60,000 nucleotides of DNA from Lineus longissimus (GCF_910592395.1 NC_088308.1:7829001-7889000); one strand, 5' to 3'. Counted from the first letter of the stretch, positions 30,423 to 43,061 are shown. Notes: generated by a model not told the origin, from the sequence alone. Translations and numbers: made by a program.

Positions 30423-33400
30423 CTAGAATCGTTGATTTGGTAAACTACACATTTCACACGAGTCTTTCTCAGCAGGGTTTAGGAACGTGCAATGGCTACA
30501 AGTCCACTTCTCAGCGGTGCTACCTATTGGCGGTAAAGGTGAAGCGTTTGGTCCGACGAATGAGCCTTGTCTCGAGACGGGTGGTGATGGCACTGAAAGT
30601 AGATAAGAGTAAATGTTGCATCCGCTTGTTTGTATTTGAGGCATCAGTTTTTATGATTTATTTCTGACTCCTCTTCCAAGACATTTGAAATGTTGGGTGT
30701 ACCGTTTTTTTGCCAAATGGCTCAACTTCCACTCAATATTATCAATAAGCAGCAATGTCTACAAACAAATTTCTGATACATTATGGACAAGGACCTGTGG
30801 AAGAGAGCCAACAAAGAAGCAGTTAAGAAGAACCAGTGGAACTCACAGGGGAAGAGAAAGAGGGGAAGACACAGGAACAGCTGGCAACTGGACCTGGAGA
30901 GTGACATGATGACCGTGGGTCACTTGTGGCAGGAACTAGAGACAGACAGTGGAAGAAAGTTGATGGCAACCTATGCTCCCAGAGGAGTGAAGGGCTTAAG
31001 TAAGAATAGGCAGAATTGAATGTAACTTCCGTGTATCAACACCGAAAGTTAAAACCTACCTTGAGAGTCTAAGAGATGCACAACAGTTTGCCACTCTTCC
31101 GTTCGAGACCAGTGATACGCTATGTCCTCATCTTTATTCCTTACTGCCTCACACAGCCGACCCATTTTCTCTTTGAGTGGTAGCATATCACAAGTAGTCA
31201 TAAATATTAGCACATGAAAGTCTGACGTGGCTGCCAGGAATAAGTCTGGCTCTGGGTACTGATGCATATATGTCGCAAAGGCAGAAAAGTCCTGAAAAGA
31301 AAAAGTGGCAATAATGAGAAATATGTGAGACTATTTATGATGAATTACTAGGTCAGAGGGACACATCATAAGAATTACTTCTGGGACTGACTACTGACTG
31401 GTACCATTTTAACTCCAGGATGCATTGAAGCAATGAATACTGGGCTAGCTTTCTTGCTCAAGGACACAGCGGTGGTCCTTTAATTGAATTGAACATGCAT
31501 CAAAATTACCAGTTCTAAACTTACCTGGATTTCGCCTACATTCGCCCTATTCTCAACGGGAAACTGCTTTTTATTCTCTGCAGGAACAGCAAATGTGTGT
31601 ATAGGTTCTACTGGAAAAGCAGCAGGCATATCAACCAGCAGGTACTCCACGGGCAGTGGCCGGGCTAACTTTGTAACCTCATTGTTGTATTTGTCCTTTT
31701 GCTAAAAGAAAGATCGGCAGGTTTTGAAAATTCGTAACCAGAAATTCAACTTGTTTTAGTCTTGGCACTAGGGGAAAGAAATATCGGTTTTACATCTCGT
31801 TCCAAGGTCCCTGGTGATATCTGTGTTCGGTAACAAAACCACAAAATATATTACTGGTTTGTTGATTCCTTGACGTAACCTAACTTCATTACATCCTTTG
31901 TTGGCAACAGACAGTCATCTCTCAAAAGGGCCATTTTACATATGTACACTGGTCATATCCTAAATAACCTTTTGACTTACTGTATAGAACACATCAGGAA
32001 TATATTGCTCATTTGTCGATTCTTTGACATAACCTAACTCCATAACATCCCTCGTCGGCACCAAGCAGTCATCTCTCACGAGGGCCATACACTGGTCAGA
32101 CACTTGATAACCTTCGAAATGAATCTGATTATTTGTGTCGCCTGCAAATAAACGAAATTTTTGAAGTTGGTGGAATGATGAGCCTGTATCCAATCTTCCA
32201 TCGATTTGCCGAGAAAGGTGGTTGGCCTTGACTTTGGAGGTGGGAGGTGGGAGACCCTCGGAGAAGTTGTTGATGATTTCACAAGGTATGGCAGGTGCTC
32301 TGACTTGATCCTCTCTTGTGAAGATCTAATCGAACATTCTTCACTGTGAGTAAGCACTATAAACCAACACCACACTTTCAACACTGACAAAGCGACTGAA
32401 GCTATTTCCAAACACTGTATGAACTGGCCTTACCTGTGACAAGAACTGTGACGAACTTTGATCCAAAATGACCATCAGAAGACAATTTACAAGGATTAGG
32501 ATATTTATTCTGGAATTCTGCCGCCATTATACACTCTTCAGCACTCAAGAAATGAGAATCCTAAAAAGAAACAGATACTTTGATAATACTCAATCAGATA
32601 TGCAAGTACAGTGTACCCTATTCCTACATGAATTACAAGCACCTGGCAATGTTTGTCATCCTTGCATACTGGGAAGATTTTCCAGATGGTGACCCCGAAG
32701 GGGACCTATTTCCTCCAAGAACGTGGCCCTCTCTGTCACATGACTTAGCCAGGATCGACCCGGAATTGAACCCAGGACCTCAGAGGTGACAGGCGCTGTT
32801 GATTCCACTACGCCACTACGACAGCCAAAACAATAATGTGTTTTCAATGTCGATCACAATCATGCTTACCACACTTCCTCTGAAACATTTGACAGTACCC
32901 TTTTTCAGATCATCAGCCACCAGATCAGTGAATATCCAACCAACTCGAATAAGACCCAAACTCTCTGCTATACTGTCAACGATGCCTTCATTTTCGTCTT
33001 CCAATAACTCGACACTGTTCGGCGCATTTTTCTGCAAACACAAAAATTGATGAATTATTTTCAACAACGTGAAATCAATCAGAAGAGCACAGATAGCAGC
33101 AAGCAGGACCAAATTCTGTTGGAACTTCTACAGAAGAAACTAAAGTGATAGATACACGTGTATTCTACAACCAAAGAGGACAGAAGAAGTTATTGAAAAC
33201 AAGAGGTAAGGTATTGAAAGTGGCCCAATTACAGCCCCATCGAGTGTAGAAAACAGCTGGTGGTGTGCAATAATGTACACAGAGGCTATGATTGTACTGG
33301 GGGTTATAATTGTACCACCTTATACATGTACCTTACAATGAAAGTAAATACAGTAGAACCTCCCTTAGCGGACACCTCTCTATCAAGGACAACCTCTCTA

Positions 33401-36400
33401 TTAAGGACACTAGTTTTGGTCCCAAATTGGTTGTTTCTATTCAATTTGACCTCTCTAATCAGGACACCTCTCTATTAAGGACAACACTTTTCAGTCACGA
33501 GGGTGTCCTTAATAGAGAGGTTCTACTGTAGTTATGTAGGCAGACATGTCCACAGCAGGTGGCAGAGGCAGATCAGCAACTAACACAATCAAAACAAGGA
33601 GAGGCCAACAATCTGAAACATATCGTTTTGCATCTGGAACTATTTGATTTTGATACAGAAATCAGGGTACTGTATGATTCTTCCCCTGTTCATTTGTAGT
33701 TCTAAATTATTTGGTTGAACTTGCTTGTTGTATGATTTTTGGAAGAGACATTACCTGAGGTGGTTCATAGATGGCAGCAACAGTAGCTTTGATTCCAAGC
33801 GGGACGTCTTTATGAGGCTCGTATCGGCCGTAGAGGATGCCTATTCTTTGGTTGCCCGTGAAACGCCAGTAATTCAAGAATCTCTCCACTATAACCGGGT
33901 TCTCAAAGTTTATGTAGTCAACGTGTCTATATTTCTGTAATGACGAAAAACATAACAATTTAGGGCCAAGACCACTTGCTTTAGATTGGTGTACTGATTC
34001 AGAGACCTTTTATATACCAAAGAGATAGGATGCCAAGCTCTCTACCTAAGTTTTGTGGGTTTAACACTTGTTGAGACAATCACCAGTGTTTCCTCTTCAG
34101 GGGAATAGGGAACTTGCTTCCCCCTCCTCAAAGGGCAAAAGATGGAAATTAAGTGACTTAGACCAGGAAGTTTACCCAAATCACCAATCTCCTTGCTGAT
34201 TTCCCCACTGGAAAAGACTGATCACCGTTTAATACACATTCTTGAGCAAGCTACCTGAACAAAGAAAGGTATACTATAAGGACCTCACAATACCTGAATT
34301 GGGATCCCCGACCATTCCTTACCTGTGTCTTGAGTGTGACAGCATTTGGTTGACATTTAGTGCAGATACCTCCCGGCCATGGCAGATGCTCTGTACAACC
34401 TGGCTTGATTTTACAACTCAAATTCTCTAGTGTGGCAAACTTTCCTCTGTAATAAATTAAAACACAAAAGTTCTCAATCAAAAAAAACAAACAACTAAAT
34501 CATGAACTTATAGGACTGAGTTTAAAAAAAAAGATGAAACTAAAAAACATCTGAGCGGTGTGTTTCCCAAAAATGAACAAAAAAACTTGGAAAATCATTT
34601 TTAAAGAGGTCGAGAAAGAGGGGTGTCTGTCCTTTGTTTGTCTGTTGTAACTTGTAGGGAACACTGCTCTTGATGAGTTGAAGGGATGCATGTACTTACT
34701 TATCGACACCTCCTGTGAGCTTCCTGATGTAAGAATGGAAGGACAGGAACTTGATGGGCGGATCTCGGCTTTTCAGATATGCTTCATCATACGGCTGGAA
34801 AAGGGAGATTTACATTACAATCAAGGTACCGGGTAACACTTCAGAAGTCCCTGGTACTCTGACCTTCTCATAAAATGAATGAGAACCATCCAGGAGCTTG
34901 TAAATACTAGCTGGCATTCACATTTCTTTTGCATTTTCTCAGGTACTCCAATGAAATTGAGAACATGCAAAATTAAACCTATTTCAGATTTGGTGCAAGA
35001 TTCAGGTTAAAATCAATGCCAAGGTTTGGGTGCCCTGTTCTACTCTTATACTAACTCAACTGCTTGACCCACAGCTCTGGTTGAGGCAGCCATATATGCT
35101 TTATTCGGTTATATCCTCAAGTGGCCTTTTTTACTGTAAGTGGAACATCCTCAGGATGTCCAGACCTTCTTGACAGAAGATACATCAAGTTATAACTACA
35201 ATACTCATTTTAATCACATTTTAAAAAGAATCTTAACATTTCCCTGAGTGATACGGCTAAGTCAAGGGGTGGGTTTTTCGTATCACAAACTTGCATTAGG
35301 AAATCATATTTTTCAAACACGCACCTCTAGTGGGACACAATGTAAACATTTGCCTTGTGGTCCATGTCTGCATCTGAAAACCAAATAAAAAGTTGTGTAT
35401 AGTGGAACCTTCCTCAGCATACACCTTGACCAGCAGTTCTCCATAGGATTGGGAAACTGAATGGATACTTAACTGAATTTCTAGTATTCTAGGACACATG
35501 ATAAAACATGGATACTGGTATTTGATGGAAACACTGATATTCTAGGACACATAAATTTTGATGAAACGTACAGTTGTTCATTTTTGCTCCTGTCTATTTT
35601 TCCGGATTGTTTTTCGAGAATTTGGTCCACTTCATCCTCTATCACCTGCACCTGCTTCTTTGCGGATCCAGACATCGACCTCGAGTTGTCCCCAGCAATG
35701 AGAGACCCTCTCCTGGAGCCGTTCCCACTGATGATGGAACCCTTGCGGACTTTGTCAAAGAGACTCTCAGATTCTCCACTCCCTGAGGCGCCATCTGAAT
35801 CCAGGTAGAGCATGTCCCCATGCCTGAAAACGGAGAAGTTGAGACATCAAAGTTTCAATTTTAGTTCTGGCATTAAGACAAACGCATCACAAACGAAGTT
35901 GCCCTGTATGTAGACAAGTTTAGCAACTCAGTTTTTTCTGCAACACAAAACAATGCAATTTCCCAATTATGATTGAAAACTAGGCAATCTTAAGCACTTG
36001 GCCTGCTTTTGCATCCTGAACTGAAATATAATGTGTAGAGAATCAGATGAGTAAAAAATTTCCGTTTTGTGACTACACCAATACCTACTTGATTTTCAGG
36101 ACACTCAATGTCTTTGACTTCGTAGGCCTAATCTCCCCTGTTTTGTTACGATTCTGGTAAATTGTCCATCCGGTTGATGCAAGAGAGAAATCAGATTTAA
36201 TCTGAAAAAAGAATGACAAGGTTTTTCAATAAATGAAACCACTAGAGTTGTTAGCAATGCTGCAGAACAATTGCACCAGGCAGTGGAATTCTGTGCAATT
36301 CAGGGTTGATATGATTCATGATTTAATGGCAAACCACATTCTCACTATACCTTATCAAGAAAATCTGTGACCCTCTCAGAGGGCACTGTCTGGATTCTTT

Positions 36401-37121
36401 TGGTGCCATGTTCAGGTGACTGCACTCGTACAATCTACAAAGAAAAAGAAGCAATCCTTATAAATAGCAGGTTCACTTTTGACAAATTCAAAGCCATCCC
36501 AGTGGAATGATTTATCATGTCAAAATGATTTGTCATGCCTGGATTAACTGAATCAAGTGTTGTCATGGTCATTTGGACTTCTTTCTTTTGTCTGTCCCTC
36601 CAACATGCATCATGTATGGCCGGTGATACTGATGACATCAAGTGAAACCACTCTATTATCTGTCATAATAGCCAGCATCAGCCATGACTTCGTCAATACG
36701 TATCCATGCTGCACCACAGCAGAGAAGATAGTATACTCTGCATATAGCCTGCTGATAGCAAAAGCGGGCAAGCCAAAAACAGGCCCGTATGACTACGGTA
36801 CGACACTGACTGACAACGACGGTTGGGAACGTGTACCGGGTACGTCTCAACTCTCATAGGTGGAATCCTTGTCACTACCACTGCATCAGTGCACCAAGAT
36901 GTAGTTGCAGAGATGAGAAGTTGGAGCAGTTTAATTGTGCAATCAATGACACTGCATTTTATTTTTGATGCACTGAACATACATACATGCATGCACTACA
37001 CTGTGGCAGTGCTTTGCCCTGTAGAACATTTGTGAATGCAAATCGAGCGAAAAACGGACAGAAATACAACACGATCACCCTTTTTTGAATGAGACGTTTT
37101 GCTTACCATTGACTTCGACAT
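30423..37121 (-). CDS. NPLOC4: NPL4 homologue, ubiquitin-recognition cofactor of p97/VCP (complete)
   Basis: Fourteen coding exons: 37121-37107 (ATG), 36434-36351, 36201-36089, 35823-35572, 35373-35325, 34794-34700, 34446-34323, 33934-33755, 33031-32870, 32560-32434, 32141-31981, 31701-31525, 31291-31060, 30592-30423 (stop TAG). Total 1,941 nt, 646 residues (human about 608). Landmarks in order: ubiquitin-like N-terminus ([14 protein letters not shown]), the zinc motifs [16 protein letters not shown] and CKIKPGC...ICTKCQP, the MPN-like core ([57 protein letters not shown]) and a C-terminal RanBP2/NZF zinc finger ([11 protein letters not shown]...CEMCSLP) that binds ubiquitin. With UFD1 it recruits ubiquitylated clients to p97 for ER-associated degradation and other extraction steps. 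The extra length is a Ser/Gly-rich insert in exon 4. Confidence 0.97.
30783..31019 (+). mobile_element. LINE reverse-transcriptase C-terminal fragment (relic)
   Basis: The open frame reads [15 protein letters not shown], then [16 protein letters not shown], then LDLESDM and a LWQELE segment. This matches the extreme C-terminus common to many LINE RT proteins (ExxR/K, GKRKRGRPKxTWRRxLE, W-x-E). The stretch that normally separates the two halves (roughly 25 residues, containing a W-GH-LR motif) is missing. It lies antisense in the last intron of NPLOC4. No RT domain precedes it, so it is dead on arrival or decayed. Confidence 0.75.
32625..32821 (-). mobile_element. tRNA-derived SINE
   Basis: On the minus strand, box A TGGCGTAGTGG (32815-32805) and box B GGTTCAATTCC (32772-32762) have pol III promoter sequence and spacing. 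They are followed by a non-tRNA tail of about 130 nt. Sited in intron 9 of NPLOC4, in the gene's own orientation. No intact tRNA cloverleaf is claimed. Confidence 0.75.
33351..33528. mobile_element. TA-type palindromic MITE, well-preserved copy
   Basis: 178 bp with perfect CAGTAGAACCTC and GAGGTTCTACTG ends and a TA on each side, in intron 8 of NPLOC4. Both halves repeat the block ACCTCTCTATTAAGGAC, so the element can fold into a long hairpin. Confidence 0.9.
35590..35800 (-). other. NPL4 linker insertion with basic-serine motifs
   Basis: Exon 4 of NPLOC4 encodes a Ser/Gly-rich stretch with [16 protein letters not shown], then RRGSLIAGD, then [11 protein letters not shown], lying between the ubiquitin-like domain and the helix that corresponds to human VVEDEIDQ. 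RKGS and RRGS fit basophilic kinase consensus (PKA-type). Human NPL4 is shorter here, judged from memory of the protein. Confidence 0.65.
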
Positions 37122-37436
37122 GTCTGTTGTATTCAAGAAATATTTTCAAGTTTTATAAAGACGCAGGCAACGAAAATTGCAAGTCACAAGTGGCAAGTCT
37201 TCATCGTTCGGCAGCCATTTTTTCCGGAAATTGCCGAAGTGAAGCACCTGTCAAAACCAAAGACTTCACCACGATAGGACTTTATTGCTGCCTATTTATT
37301 ATACCTGGACGTTTTACTGACCACCATGCAGAAGTTGAGTTAGTACGGATGACTAGAATCATCCACATGCGCTGTTTTAGGTTTTTTGTGATTATGATGT
37401 TTGGTCACGTGACCTCAGCTAGACGACGAATCCAAG
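37122..37436. promoter_or_regulatory. Shared promoter region between NPLOC4 and the divergent gene
   Basis: Only 315 bp separate the two start codons, so transcription is divergent from one compact region. It contains a perfect palindrome GGTCACGTGACC at 37403-37414. That includes GTCACGTGAC, the E-box/CLEAR-type site bound by TFEB/MITF-family factors in vertebrates. No TATA box is obvious. Regulation by that family is inference. Confidence 0.6.
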
Positions 37437-40400
37437 ATGGAGGCCAAGAGTGTAAACATTCTGAAAAGCATGAAAACTGAAGTGAAAAACAAAGGTATAT
37501 CGTCTTGTTATGTAGTCATTGATTAGAGCATTCAATTCAGTTTACTCTTGTGTACCCTATTCAACATATCGATCAAATGATTTACTCCTGCAAATGATGA
37601 GAACATCAGGTAGCCTGTTATTAAAGGGACAATGTTGGCAGCAGTATGAGCTAGGGCAAGATAAAGTTACACAAAGTCGCCAATAGGGGTCTCTCACATC
37701 TCTCACAGTACGTCGAAATGATTCATGCTCTAATCCGTTTGAGACTCAGGTATGTGCTCGCCTGTTCTCGGTCCATTCCGAAATGTTGGAGATCAGGGAG
37801 TCGAATACACCACAGGCTGCCCCAGCCCAAGCCTGCCTCAGCAGTGTCAGTGACTGGGTAACTGGTACTTAATGGCAGCCTGCCGGGCACTACATGCAGA
37901 CCACAGTCAGACAGTTTCCATTATTTCCATTTCAGTTGTGCTGCACCGGCCTCCATCTGGAAAGCCATCGGGTAGTTCGTCCAATCAGCGTAATCGAAGA
38001 TTACGGATGCCACTTCCTCCACAAAATGATGAGCATGTGAAAGACACAACTAAGGCCAAAACAGGTGTGCCAGTTTCATGTCCGTCCCCTCCCACACTTC
38101 CAAGGTCTCCATCTCCATTTGGAGTAGAACGCATCCGACCACAATCTGCAACTCCTATTTTATCCTCTTTAAAGACTGCTAGTGCTAGTGCTACATGTAC
38201 TCCTGATAATGATATTGCCAAAAAGCCTGAGAAAGTGTTCTTTTCTCCAGTGGTGGAAATATTAAATCCTCCAACACCAAAAGTGTCAGCTTTTAAAGTG
38301 AACAATTTACAGCTGGATTTGGAAGAGAAGGGCCTACCAGTGCAGTCCCTTCCAGAAAAACCGCTTGTCAAAAAATCGTGGGGAGAAACTAATATCGCAT
38401 TTGGACGGCAGACTGGTAACTCTGATATGATGGAAAAGTTTCTGGAGAATAGCAGCCAATCTAAGCCAAAACCAAAACCTACCCGTCCTTCTAGTGCTCT
38501 TGCATACAGTCAAACTCAAAACTTTGGTGCTTCTAACAGTGACAGTTTCTCTTTCAAATCATGCAAGGAAAGGCCTGCTTCTGCAGCATTACCTAGAAAA
38601 AGCAGTTTAACTTGGACTGGAAGCAATTCGGAATCGGATAAGACGGAAAATGTGTTGGAGCCGTTTGTTTTTGGGTTCAAGTCAAATAAGGTCATATGTG
38701 GAAGTGAAACAGATCTGACCAGCGTATCAACAACTGATGAGTTTACACCTTACAAGATGAGTGAACCTCCTGCAGAAGTCATGAATAAAGAGCCGGAAAT
38801 GACCAGTGTGGTCCATCAATGCAACAGGTTAGTTTGAATTCTGAGTACTGGCAGTTAGTCCCTCATCTCATGGTTCTAGTTTTGGTGAGTTTTGCTCAGG
38901 TTAAGTCAGCAAACTACAAAGCTTAAAACAAGGAATTTTAACCTTGGAAAAAACTGAAACGACAGAAATATGAAAAGTTGCAGCCTTCCTTGAAGGGCGA
39001 TACTGGGGTAATAAAAGAGCTACAGATACTTATATTCGAAACTGTCCTTGGTGGAAACAATGACTGTCACTGTCATTGTCAAAAGGTCAGTGTCACAAAT
39101 AGTACCTGGCAGCTCATAGAATCCGTTGGCTTCGCTTTCAAACATTTGACATGAATGTGATGAATGAATAATGGCGATACAAGTCCGATGGCTAGCCAGC
39201 ATTAATCAACACAACTAAGATGTTTAAACTGTTGTCAATGTAGTTTACATGATGTATGAATTTCAGGAATGTTCCACAGACACTGCATCCTCTAATTCCA
39301 TGGTTAACAGAAGGTCTTCCTCTCCACTGGACGGGTATGGACTCCTCTGATTGTCTCATGTTTATCCCATCACTACAACGCCACCAAGATGACCTGCCTG
39401 TAGTCCCGGCTCCACATGGCTTGACAGATGAACTGCCCTATAAAGAAATTATATTGCCAAAAGAAACTTGGGTGAGTAAATGTTGAGAAATCTTAGACCT
39501 GCATTACAGTACTGTTATCCAGGAAATGTAAGCGTGCATTTTAAATTGTGTTTAGACATTACAGATATGCCCGGAATTACAAAGTCGCGAACAAGAAAAT
39601 ATTATTATATTTTAAAAAGAGGAACCTCCATATTAAGTGCACCTTTGGGACTCTGACACATGCTGTCTTTAAAAGTGAGGTGTCTTGATTACTGAGTTGA
39701 AATTGCAAAGAATCGACCGATTTGGAATCAAACATTCTCTTTCATGGCAAACTTTTAATAAGGTGTTATTCACTTCATTCAGTTCTTCTCATTTTCTTTC
39801 CAGAATCCCAAGAAATACACGCACCCCAGTTTTGTAAGTATTCTGCTGTAGTAGAGAGGTTATGTAATGCCAACAGTCTTCTGACAGGAAATTGGGAGAT
39901 CAGACTTGAACAACATCAGTCCTGAATAAGCCATGTTGGCAACAGTGAAACTGTAGACAGTCTCCAGAAAATTTGAATCCAGTGAACAGCTTGAACGTCT
40001 TCCTGTTATATTGTAAAAATGCGTGGATGACTGAAAGCATGCACCAGTACATCGAGTAGATGCAGATGTAGTGAGTCAAATCAAACTTGTTCTTTTCAAT
40101 CTGTCCTCTGTCACTTTCAGAAAAAAGCCCCAGAATGGCAATGTAAACACAGTAAGACGGAAGTCCGCCTTTACAACAAAGAGGGAATATTACTTTACGA
40201 ACGATATCAAGGAACAAGAACTAAAAATGTTGTAAGGAAGGAAATAGCAGAGTTAGAGAAGCTTATGAAAGGTAAGTTGTAGTTTTGCCTGCGATGTCTG
40301 ACCTAAAAATGGTGGGAAAAAAGTTCTTTCAAAAAATCCCCCCAATTTTTTCTCTCAAACTATTTCTACCTTTAAATTTTTGAATTCTTACTAAGCTTAA

Positions 40401-41578
40401 TCTAAATGTAGCATGAAATAATATAAAAATTTTATGAATCAGTAAACATGATGGACTAACATTGTATTTCGTACGTCCATAGAATCTACAAATACACGAG
40501 AATTTTGCCCATATTCACCTTTATTTCTTCCCCTCCAGGTATTGGAACTGATGGTAGTGATTGTATGGTTGTCCAGCTACAAGCAGATATCACTCGAGTA
40601 CGCAAAATGGTTGAAGACACCCTCAAATTGGCCGCTCACCCGTAAGTGTCGAAGCTGTCACTAAGTTGTGACAATGGTTCTTTGGTTCTGACAGGGCTTG
40701 GTTCCTGGATTCCCTTCTGATGTGTTGAGGTTTGTACAGGGCTATTTGAATAGTACCGGAGGATGAGGATGACCTTGACAATAATTGACCAATAGCTCTT
40801 ACAATGTGCATGATGCATCACTCTGTCAATGAAAGTGACCTTGCACAGTCACTGTTCTGATAGGTTGCAAGTCTGTGTCTTAGAGTTTCTTCAGCTGGGT
40901 GTTCTTCAATATGTCTGAAAGTAGATTTTGAAGAGATTTCTGGTCTGCTGAGCAACCTAAGGGTGCTGATATTGGTTCTGCCACTGCCTGTGTTTTCCCA
41001 GTGCAATGTCCACTCCTATTTTACAGTATATACTTCTCTATGCAATTGAATCAACCAATGTTTCACTTTTCAGACTGTTCAAGAGGCCTGTTACTCCAGA
41101 GCCCACAGATTATGTAAGTTTGATTTTGCTCACCAGAGTGAAGTAATGAGTTTTGGTGATGCTAATATAGCCAGATAAATATTTGGCGGGACATATCTAG
41201 GGCAGGGACTTCTGGCCTGCTAACAGTCTTGACTGAGGTCCGTCACAGCCTTGTAGGATATTGGGTGACAGTCACACCAACTCCAGAGACAGTCACAATC
41301 GTGAACAAAACACCACACAAGTGAGTTTTGGCTGTACACACATGTTAGAAGTATTTTCCACAAAAGTTCCATGTCAAAATTCCATCAAGACTTGTGTTTC
41401 GTTGCAGTTTGGCTTGCGGAAGTTCTACCAGGAACACGATGAGATAATGGAGGAGATAAAGCAGCAGCATTCGATATGTGTCCAGGAGTTGGCTCTGATA
41501 GAGAACACAATGGACTTAGACGAGGGACTGAAACACTTCAATAAAGTAGTGACTCTAGCTGAAGCTGGTATGAGTTGA
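37437..41578 (+). CDS. Uncharacterised Ser/Pro-rich protein with C-terminal coiled coil (complete model)
   Basis: Not recognised. Exons: 37437-37494 (ATG), 37936-38827, 39267-39471, 39804-39833, 40121-40271, 40539-40641, 41074-41113, 41408-41578 (TGA). They total 1,650 nt, 549 residues, with all phases matching. The N-terminal half (exon 2) is Ser/Pro/Lys-rich and probably disordered. Exon 3 has an aromatic, proline-rich block (PLIPWLTEGLPLHW). Exons 5-8 are charged and helical (VVRKEIAELEKLMKG; YQEHDEIMEEIKQQH), suggesting coiled coils. The stop in exon 8 follows a GTATGAG that could also act as a donor, so a longer form is possible. Exon 2 could alternatively start upstream, as frame and an ATG extend to 37872. 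Head to head with NPLOC4. Confidence 0.75.
39617..39765. mobile_element. Decayed TA-type MITE
   Basis: GAGGAACCTCCATATTAAG opens a stretch with recognisable GAGGTGTCTTGATTA and CGATTTGGAATCA blocks of the TA family, but both termini are lost. In intron 3 of the uncharacterised gene. Confidence 0.5.
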
Positions 41579-42192
41579 TGTTGTATCAAAATGTACTCGT
41601 AGTCAAAGCACTTGTAGAACGAAATGCATCAGAATACTTAGAGTGGATCCAGGATTCAGTCAAAGAGAGGGTACTTGGCTTATCTGGTCAATTTCTTTCA
41701 AAATTTATGTCAGATTCGAAGATTTCCTGAAATTATGGAAGCGGAGGCATCACTCAGCTTGGATCCTCTGATGTATGTCTCAGACAGAGCATCAATTGGT
41801 GAAATGAATGTACCGGTAGTCCAGTCTCTCTTGCAGTGGTTGTCATTGAACAACTGAATATGCCCTGCTTGGTATACTCCTTTGCAAAATTTGAATCAGG
41901 GCCACAATTGGTAGATATTTCATGGCTGTGCATGCGTGTAAATGAGTACTGTAGCCAGAGTCTGGTATGTGGATGCAGTGACCTGAGACAAAATCTAGAA
42001 ACTTCTGCCAATTGTGACAATTCAAAGTGCTCAAAGGAGTATTACTGTATTACAGTTGTAATGATAAATCCTTTCCTTCCATATTCTGTGACCATTAGCC
42101 ATGGAGATGGTCTTCAGTCAACTATCCACAAAGGCGTGTAAAACTTAAAAGAAGAGTGTGTGAATTAGTAGGATGTATTCGTCAAGATAATG

Positions 42193-42382
42193 TGTGACCC
42201 GTCACAGCAAAACCAGGCGCTTGTCGCACAGAAGAAGAGCCTAAATGACACCAGAAGATAATGGAAGAAATTGATGTGCTCATATTTCACAAAAGGCAGA
42301 CAATAGAGAAATGAACAGACAGTCCGTCTCAACCTGCCAAGCTCGGAGTGACATGCGCCTGGTTTTGCTGTGACGGGTCACA
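42193..42382. mobile_element. MITE with TGTGACCCGTCACAGCAAAA ends, copy 1
   Basis: 190 bp. The left end TGTGACCCGTCACAGCAAAA continues with CCAGGCGC, and the right end is its reverse complement, a near-perfect 28-bp inverted repeat. Nearly identical to 47614-47799 apart from a 4-bp insertion (ACAG), so the family was active recently. It lies in the probable 3'UTR of the uncharacterised gene. Confidence 0.92.
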
Positions 42383-43055
42383 TGTTTTCTACTCCCAATT
42401 TCACAAGTGATTGCCAGGAACCATTGGCAGTAGCTTTAGACTCGGTACGCAGCTGTGCTTTCATAAAACAGCAATTTAGAAGCATTTGAACAATGCGAGT
42501 GTACCAATGTACATGTATTTTTAAGTTGCAGAGGAATTCGTCTTTCACTTCAAGACTTGTTTCAAGTAATTTGGTGTAAAATCAAGTGATACATGCCATT
42601 TTGCTGACGGCAGGCACTTGTGAAATTGGGAGTAATCACGTCTGTTAAGAAAATTATGCAATATGAAATGCACTGTGCTGTTTTGCTGTGTGAGACAATT
42701 AGAAATTTAAAACATTTACACGGTTATTATGTTTGTTAATGTTGTTTTTTGCATCAAAAGCTTATCATTTTTAGGCCTAACGTCCGTCCAAAGGCTGTTT
42801 CCTCAACAGTACTTCAGGCTACACGTAGTTGTAAAACTTTACAAATTTTCAAATTGAATTGTTATCTGACGATTTATTACAGATATTGTATGTTTTTTGA
42901 TAGAATTGAAAATGTTCTGTATTTGAGAAGCAAATTCTGTATTCCACAAGGTTATCCTGTCAGTGATGTGCCGTGTATTTAATCTGCTTTGTTGTTGAAG
43001 TTGTTGAGTGACACGTATTGTCTCAGTGATATTTTTTTAATGAAAGTTTCTATCT

Positions 43056-43061
43056 AATAAA
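43056..43061 (+). terminator. Polyadenylation signal, uncharacterised gene
   Basis: AATAAA followed within 25 nt by a T/G-rich stretch (TTGTTTTCTTCTGTTTGTC), the standard arrangement of a cleavage site. Confidence 0.6.

Larger units (their letters stand above)
41579..43061 (+). other. Probable 3'UTR of the uncharacterised gene
   Basis: From the TGA at 41576-41578 to an AATAAA at 43056-43061 followed by a T/G-rich tract, with no other exon supported. It contains the inverted-repeat element at 42193-42382. An open frame at 41714-41857 looks protein-like but does not join exon 8 in phase. Confidence 0.5.

Noticed and set aside
32762-32815. Genuine tRNA gene at the SINE promoter boxes
   Set aside because: Boxes A and B are present, but no acceptor stem pairing or cloverleaf could be drawn; fits a SINE head better.
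35397-35460. TAGTGGAACCTTCCTCAGC resembling the TA-type MITE left end
   Set aside because: No matching right end or internal blocks follow; too short to call.
41675-41857. 60-codon open frame with protein-like composition after the uncharacterised gene
   Set aside because: Its best acceptor (41713) needs phase 0, but the exon 8 donor candidate gives phase 1, and the joined frame hits a stop.
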